DNA of 64,000 nucleotides. Origin: SG8-41 sp964521405. GTDB lineage: Bacteria > Pseudomonadota > Gammaproteobacteria > Burkholderiales > SG8-41. The stretch covers positions 1 to 64,000 of the forward strand of contig CAZFRR010000020.1 of the NCBI GenBank assembly GCA_964521405.1, in the 5' to 3' direction. Numbering within the stretch: position 1 is the first letter of the stretch; every line of letters starts with the position of its first letter. A model generated the notes under the pieces. It did no database searches, had not been told where the DNA came from, and worked only from the letters and a program-made list of their open reading frames with translations. This document shows, one piece after another, positions 60,740 to 64,000 of the stretch. The position numbers and the translations under genes were made by a program.

Positions 60740-60838
60740 CCTGGCGCCTTGGCGTCTTGGCGGTTCAATATTGTTTTTGCTTTTCCCGGCGTCTCGGCGG
60801 TTCAATTGTCGTTGCTGTTTTCGTCCTGGCGGTTCAGT
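60740..60838. repeat. Octamer-family copies overlapping the signal peptide of binding protein 2
   Basis: CTGGCGCCTTGGCGTCTTGG then CGGTTCAA (60741-60768), CGGCGTCTCGGCGGTTCAAT (60787-60806), CTGGCGGTTCAG (60825-60836). All same orientation, and all inside the open frame of the downstream gene. Confidence 0.88.
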
Positions 60839-62358
60839 TATTCCTGGCCGCGGCCGCGCCGGCGGCGGAGCTGAAAATCGGCCTTTCCGCCGACGTCACG
60901 ACGATGGACCCGCACTTCATCGCCGCGCAGCCCAACCTCACCGCCCAGCACCACGTTTTCGATCCCCTGGTCCGTAACGACGCACTTAGCCGCCCGGTCC
61001 CCGGCATTGCGACGTGGCGCACGCCCGACCCCCTCACCTGGGAATTCAGTCTCCGCAAAGGCGTGAAGTTCCACGACGGCTCGGAACTCACCGCCGAGGA
61101 CGTGGTGTTCTCCCTCGAGCGCCCGCTCGTGATCAAAGGCAGCCCCGGCGGGTTCCAGACTTACGTGCGGCCGATCGTCGCCAAGGAGATCGTGGACCGC
61201 TATACCGTTCGACTGAAAACAGCGGCTCCGTACGGGGCTCTGCTGCAGGACCTTTCCGAAGTCATGATGGTGTCGAAGAAGGCGGCGGCGCAGGCCAGCA
61301 GCGAGGACTTCGACCGGGGCAAAGCGGCGATCGGCACCGGGCCTTACAAGCTCGCGCGTTTCGCCCGCGGCGACCGCATCGAGTTCACGCGGCACGAGGA
61401 GTACTGGGGCGGGCGCCTGCCGTGGGACAAGGTGACGCTGCTGATCCTGCCCAGCGACCCGGTGCGCACCGCCGCCCTCCTCTCCGGCCAGGTGGACGCC
61501 GTCGAGCACGTTCCGACCGCCGACATCGCGCGGCTGCGCAAGAACACGGCATTCCGGCTCGAGCAGACGGTGTCGTGGCGCACGATCTTGCTGCACGTGG
61601 ACCAGAGCCGCGACCAGCCGCCAGGCATCCTGTCGAAGACGGGCAAGCCGCTCGCGAAGAACCCTTTCAAGGACATCCGCGTGCGGCAGGCGCTGTCGAA
61701 GGCGATCAACCGTCAGGCGATCGCCGAGCGCGTGATGGAAGGTCTCGCCGTGCCCGCCGGAAACGTTCTCTCCCCGAGCGTCATCGGCCACGACCCGGCG
61801 GTGAAGTTCGAAGCATACGATCCGGACGGCGCGAAGAAGCTGCTGGCGGAAGCGGGCTACCCCGAGGGGTTCACCGTCACGCTCGGCACGCCCAACAACC
61901 GCTACATCAACGATGAACAGGTCGCGCAGACGGTGGCGCAAATGCTCGCGCGCGCCGGCATCGCGGCAAGGGTCGAGGCCATGCCGCTTTCCGTCTATTT
62001 CGGCCGGGCGCGCAACCGGGAATTCGGCGTGTCGCTGCTCGGCTGGGGCGCGCGCGCCGCGGACCTGGCGCTGCGCTCGCTCGCCGCCACCACCAATCCG
62101 GACAAGGGCTATGGCGCCTGGAACTGGGGCGGCTACTCTAACCCAAGGCTGGACGAGCTGATCGCGCAGTCGCTGGGCGCCGTGGATCCCGCGAAGCGCG
62201 AAGCGCTCGCCCGCGACGCCAGCGCCTTCGCCGCGCGCGAGATTGCCTTCATCCCCCTGCACTACCAGGTCGTCACCTGGGCCATGAAGCGCGATATCAC
62301 CTACACGGCGCGGACGGACGAATTCACGTTCGCCCACCACTTCAAACCGCAGCAATAG
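60757..62358 (+). CDS. Peptide/nickel-type ABC transporter substrate-binding protein (2), repeat-derived signal peptide
   Basis: 533 residues from TTG 60757. The mature part is SBP family 5 and close to its upstream neighbour: SADVTTMDPHFIAAQPNLTA, LTWEFSLRKGVKFHDGSELT, AEDVVFSLERP. The segment before it, with SRRLGG, IVVAVFVLAVQLFLAAAAPA and a signal cleavage site, works as a signal peptide but is coded by three octamer-repeat copies (CTTGGCGGTTCAAT type). The only other starts lie further up in repeat DNA (GTG at about 60640). The stop TAG is the first codon of a TAGACAGGATT 9-bp array. Confidence 0.88.
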   Translation: MAVQYCFCFSRRLGGSIVVAVFVLAVQLFLAAAAPAAELKIGLSADVTTMDPHFIAAQPNLTAQHHVFDPLVRNDALSRPVPGIATWRTPDPLTWEFSLRKGVKFHDGSELTAEDVVFSLERPLVIKGSPGGFQTYVRPIVAKEIVDRYTVRLKTAAPYGALLQDLSEVMMVSKKAAAQASSEDFDRGKAAIGTGPYKLARFARGDRIEFTRHEEYWGGRLPWDKVTLLILPSDPVRTAALLSGQVDAVEHVPTADIARLRKNTAFRLEQTVSWRTILLHVDQSRDQPPGILSKTGKPLAKNPFKDIRVRQALSKAINRQAIAERVMEGLAVPAGNVLSPSVIGHDPAVKFEAYDPDGAKKLLAEAGYPEGFTVTLGTPNNRYINDEQVAQTVAQMLARAGIAARVEAMPLSVYFGRARNREFGVSLLGWGARAADLALRSLAATTNPDKGYGAWNWGGYSNPRLDELIAQSLGAVDPAKREALARDASAFAAREIAFIPLHYQVVTWAMKRDITYTARTDEFTFAHHFKPQQ

Positions 62359-62490
62359 ACAGGATTAACAAGATTTACAGGATTAAATCGAAAAACAAGA
62401 CCGAAACATATTCCAGTTTGGTTTTGGTTTAATCTTGTTAATCCTGATAATCCTGATAATCCTGTAAATCCTGTCTATTACTTCCTGTCT
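62356..62490. repeat. Opposed 9-bp arrays (CAGGATTWA), between binding protein 2 and permease
   Basis: Left: TAGACAGGATTAACAAGATT, TACAGGATTAAA (62356-62387), beginning with the stop codon. Right, opposed: TTAATCTTG, TTAATCCTG, ATAATCCTG, ATAATCCTG, TAAATCCTG, TCTATTA (62429-62480), with CCTGTCTATTACTT repeated once more. Fills the gap. Confidence 0.92.
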
Positions 62491-62498
62491 ATTACTTC

Positions 62499-63473
62499 AT
62501 GTTGAGCTTCGCAATCCGCCGCCTGCTGCAGAGCATCGCGGTCCTGTTCATCATGTCCGCTCTGGTGTTCACCGGCGTGTACGCGATTGGGAACCCCATC
62601 GACATCCTGATCAACCCGCAGGCGGACCAGGCGGAGATCGCGGCGGCGACCAAGGCGCTCGGGCTCGACCAGCCGCTGTGGCGGCAGTACTGGAATTTCA
62701 TCGCCGGCGCGTTCTCTGGCGACCTCGGCAAATCATTCTCGGCAAATATCTCTGCCGTACAGCTCATTTTCGAGCGTATGCCGGCAACACTCGAGCTGGC
62801 GCTCGTCGCGATGGTGACGGCGGTCGCGCTCGGCATCCCGCTCGGGCTCGTCGCCGGACTCAAGCCCGATTCCTGGGTCGGCAAGACCATCATGGCGGGC
62901 TCGATCCTCGGCTTTTCGCTGCCGACCTTCTGGGTCGGGCTGATGCTGATCATGGTGTTTTCGGTGTGGCTCGGCTGGCTGCCGCCGACCGGGCGCGGCG
63001 AGACCGTGATGGTGCTCGGCGTGCCGGTGAGCTTTCTCACCTGGGACGGCTTGCTGCATCTCTTCATGCCGGCGCTCAACCTCGCCCTCTTCAAGCTCTC
63101 GCTGCTGATCCGCCTCACGCGCGCCGGCACGCGCGAGGCGCTGTCACAGGACTACGTGCGCTTCGCGCGCGCGAAGGGGCTGTCCATGAATCGCGTGGTG
63201 CGGGTGCACGTGCTGAAGAACATCATGATCCCGATCGTGACGGTGACGGGGCTGGAGTTCGGCTCGCTGATCGCGTTCGCGATCGTGACCGAAACCATCT
63301 TCGCTTGGCCGGGTATGGGTAAGCTGCTGATCGACTCCATCAACGTGCTGGACCGGCCCGTCATCGTCGCCTACCTGATGATCATCGTGTTGCTGTTCGT
63401 GCTGATCAATCTCGTGGTGGATTTGCTTTACACGGCACTCGATCCGCGGGTGCGGGTCGCAGGCCGCTCGTAG
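62499..63473 (+). CDS. Dipeptide-type ABC permease (DppB family)
   Basis: 324 residues, six helices. MLSFAIRRLLQSIAVLFIMS is the typical DppB start; the periplasmic loop and DLGKSFSANISAVQLIFERM follow. The EAA loop is QDYVRFARAKGLSMNRVVRV with HVLKNIMIPIVTVTGLEFG. GMGKLLIDSINVLDRPVI is near the end. First permease of a peptide importer served by the two upstream binding proteins. Confidence 0.94.
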   Translation: MLSFAIRRLLQSIAVLFIMSALVFTGVYAIGNPIDILINPQADQAEIAAATKALGLDQPLWRQYWNFIAGAFSGDLGKSFSANISAVQLIFERMPATLELALVAMVTAVALGIPLGLVAGLKPDSWVGKTIMAGSILGFSLPTFWVGLMLIMVFSVWLGWLPPTGRGETVMVLGVPVSFLTWDGLLHLFMPALNLALFKLSLLIRLTRAGTREALSQDYVRFARAKGLSMNRVVRVHVLKNIMIPIVTVTGLEFGSLIAFAIVTETIFAWPGMGKLLIDSINVLDRPVIVAYLMIIVLLFVLINLVVDLLYTALDPRVRVAGRS

Positions 63474-63493
63474 TTCGTAACCCGTTAAGAACA

Positions 63494-63602
63494 ATGGACA
63501 GGATTTACAGGATTAACAGGATTAACGCCGTCCTCAAGCACAAAGCCCGTTCCGTTTGGTCTTTGATCTAATCCTGTAAATCCTGTTAATCCTGTCTATT
63601 AA
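63494..63602. repeat. Opposed 9-bp arrays (CAGGATTWA), between the two permease genes
   Basis: Left: GGACAGGATTTACAGGATTA, ACAGGATTAACG (63496-63527). Right, opposed: CTAATCCTGTAAATCCTGTT, AATCCTGTCTATTAA (63569-63602). The spacer is about 40 bp. Same family and arrangement as at 36851 and 62356. Confidence 0.93.
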
Positions 63603-63607
63603 GGCTT

Positions 63608-64000
63608 ATGCAAGCATCGGAAAAGCCGATCCGGATGTTCGCAGCGGAATTTTCCCGCGATAAAGTCGCGTCCGTCGCGGTCGTCGTGCTCGGCTTAATC
63701 CTGTCCATTGCGGTATTCGCGCCGCTGGTCTCGCCACAAGACCCCTACAACCTCGCGCAGCTGGACATCCTCGAGTCGAAGCTCGAGCCGGGGGCGAAGG
63801 CCGGGGCGGGTTTCACTTACTGGCTCGGCAGCGACGACCAGGGACGGGACATGGGGTCGGCGATACTCTACGGATTGCGGATCAGCCTGGGCGTGGGCGT
63901 CGTGTCCACGCTCTTCGCGCTGGCGATCGGCATGGCGGTCGGGTTGATCTCGGCCTACGCCGGCGGCTGGCTCGACAACCTGATCATGCGCCTGGTGGAC
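63608..64000 (+). CDS. Dipeptide-type ABC permease (DppC family), N-terminal part
   Basis: 131 residues are visible before the window ends. An N-terminal cytoplasmic stretch (QASEKPIRMFAAEFSRDKVA) precedes the first helix (SVAVVVLGLILSIAVFAPLV). SPQDPYNLAQLDI and the conserved TYWLGSDDQGRDMGSAILYG of DppC/OppC follow, then the second and third helices. Partner of the DppB-type permease upstream; ATPase genes probably lie beyond the window. Confidence 0.93.
   Translation, partial: MQASEKPIRMFAAEFSRDKVASVAVVVLGLILSIAVFAPLVSPQDPYNLAQLDILESKLEPGAKAGAGFTYWLGSDDQGRDMGSAILYGLRISLGVGVVSTLFALAIGMAVGLISAYAGGWLDNLIMRLVD

Overview
The window is high-GC chromosomal DNA from a betaproteobacterium, probably an uncultured environmental Burkholderiales/Nitrosomonadales-type lineage. 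The minus-strand order leuC, entericidin, leuD, leuB, asd, fimV, truA, trpF, trpB, trpA, accD, folC, SPOR protein, cvpA, purF is a classic betaproteobacterial block. I saw no rRNA, tRNA, CRISPR array, insertion sequence or prophage. The genus cannot be fixed from sequence reading alone.

Layout. 1-17.3 kb (minus): purine, folate, fatty-acid, tryptophan, leucine and aspartate-family biosynthesis, FimV, an MFS carrier and chorismate synthase. 17.4-30 kb: a small protein, an MFS-acyltransferase fusion, M17 aminopeptidase, a secreted hydrolase, thyA-folA-Sel1 protein, an ornithine/lysine decarboxylase, dcd, Mrp and metG. 30-35.4 kb: a class III cyclase-PEGA protein translationally coupled to a Ser/Thr kinase, an enolase-superfamily enzyme, an orphan 72-aa protein and a methyltransferase. 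35.7-44.7 kb (minus): a zinc alcohol dehydrogenase and a six-gene hyf-like membrane complex (hyfBCEFGI) whose large subunit lacks the Ni-binding cysteines and which has no ferredoxin-type subunit. 44.9-53.6 kb: a SoxB-like metallophosphatase, acylphosphatase, TPR protein, dnaE, a crotonase and an alpha/beta hydrolase. 53.9-64 kb: gltIJKL amino-acid transporter, argE, and a peptide ABC transporter with two tandem binding proteins and two permeases, the last running off the window.

The most unusual feature is not a gene. Almost every intergenic gap, even inside operons, holds short tandem-repeat arrays with unit lengths of 7, 8, 9 or 10 bp and at least ten different unit sequences (for example GTTCCGR, GAWTCAC, AATGATG, AGTTTGC, ATGACGCC, CAGGATTWA, CACAGAGRR, GTTTATCTGC). 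They usually come as two opposed arrays around a short spacer, so that transcripts would fold into long hairpins. One heptamer array runs for 23 units in perfect register (35385-35545). One 320-bp gap strings eight families together (33841-34162). Some arrays lie in frame inside genes: heptamers inside hyfG, REP-like palindromes inside dnaE and metG, and four families forming the leader of a TPR protein. Others provide apparent start codons, stop codons and even a signal peptide. The heptamer arrays resemble in form the heptanucleotide STRR repeats of filamentous cyanobacteria, and the in-frame palindromes resemble Rickettsia RPEs. I know of no described betaproteobacterial system with this mixture, and the mechanism that spreads the arrays is unknown.
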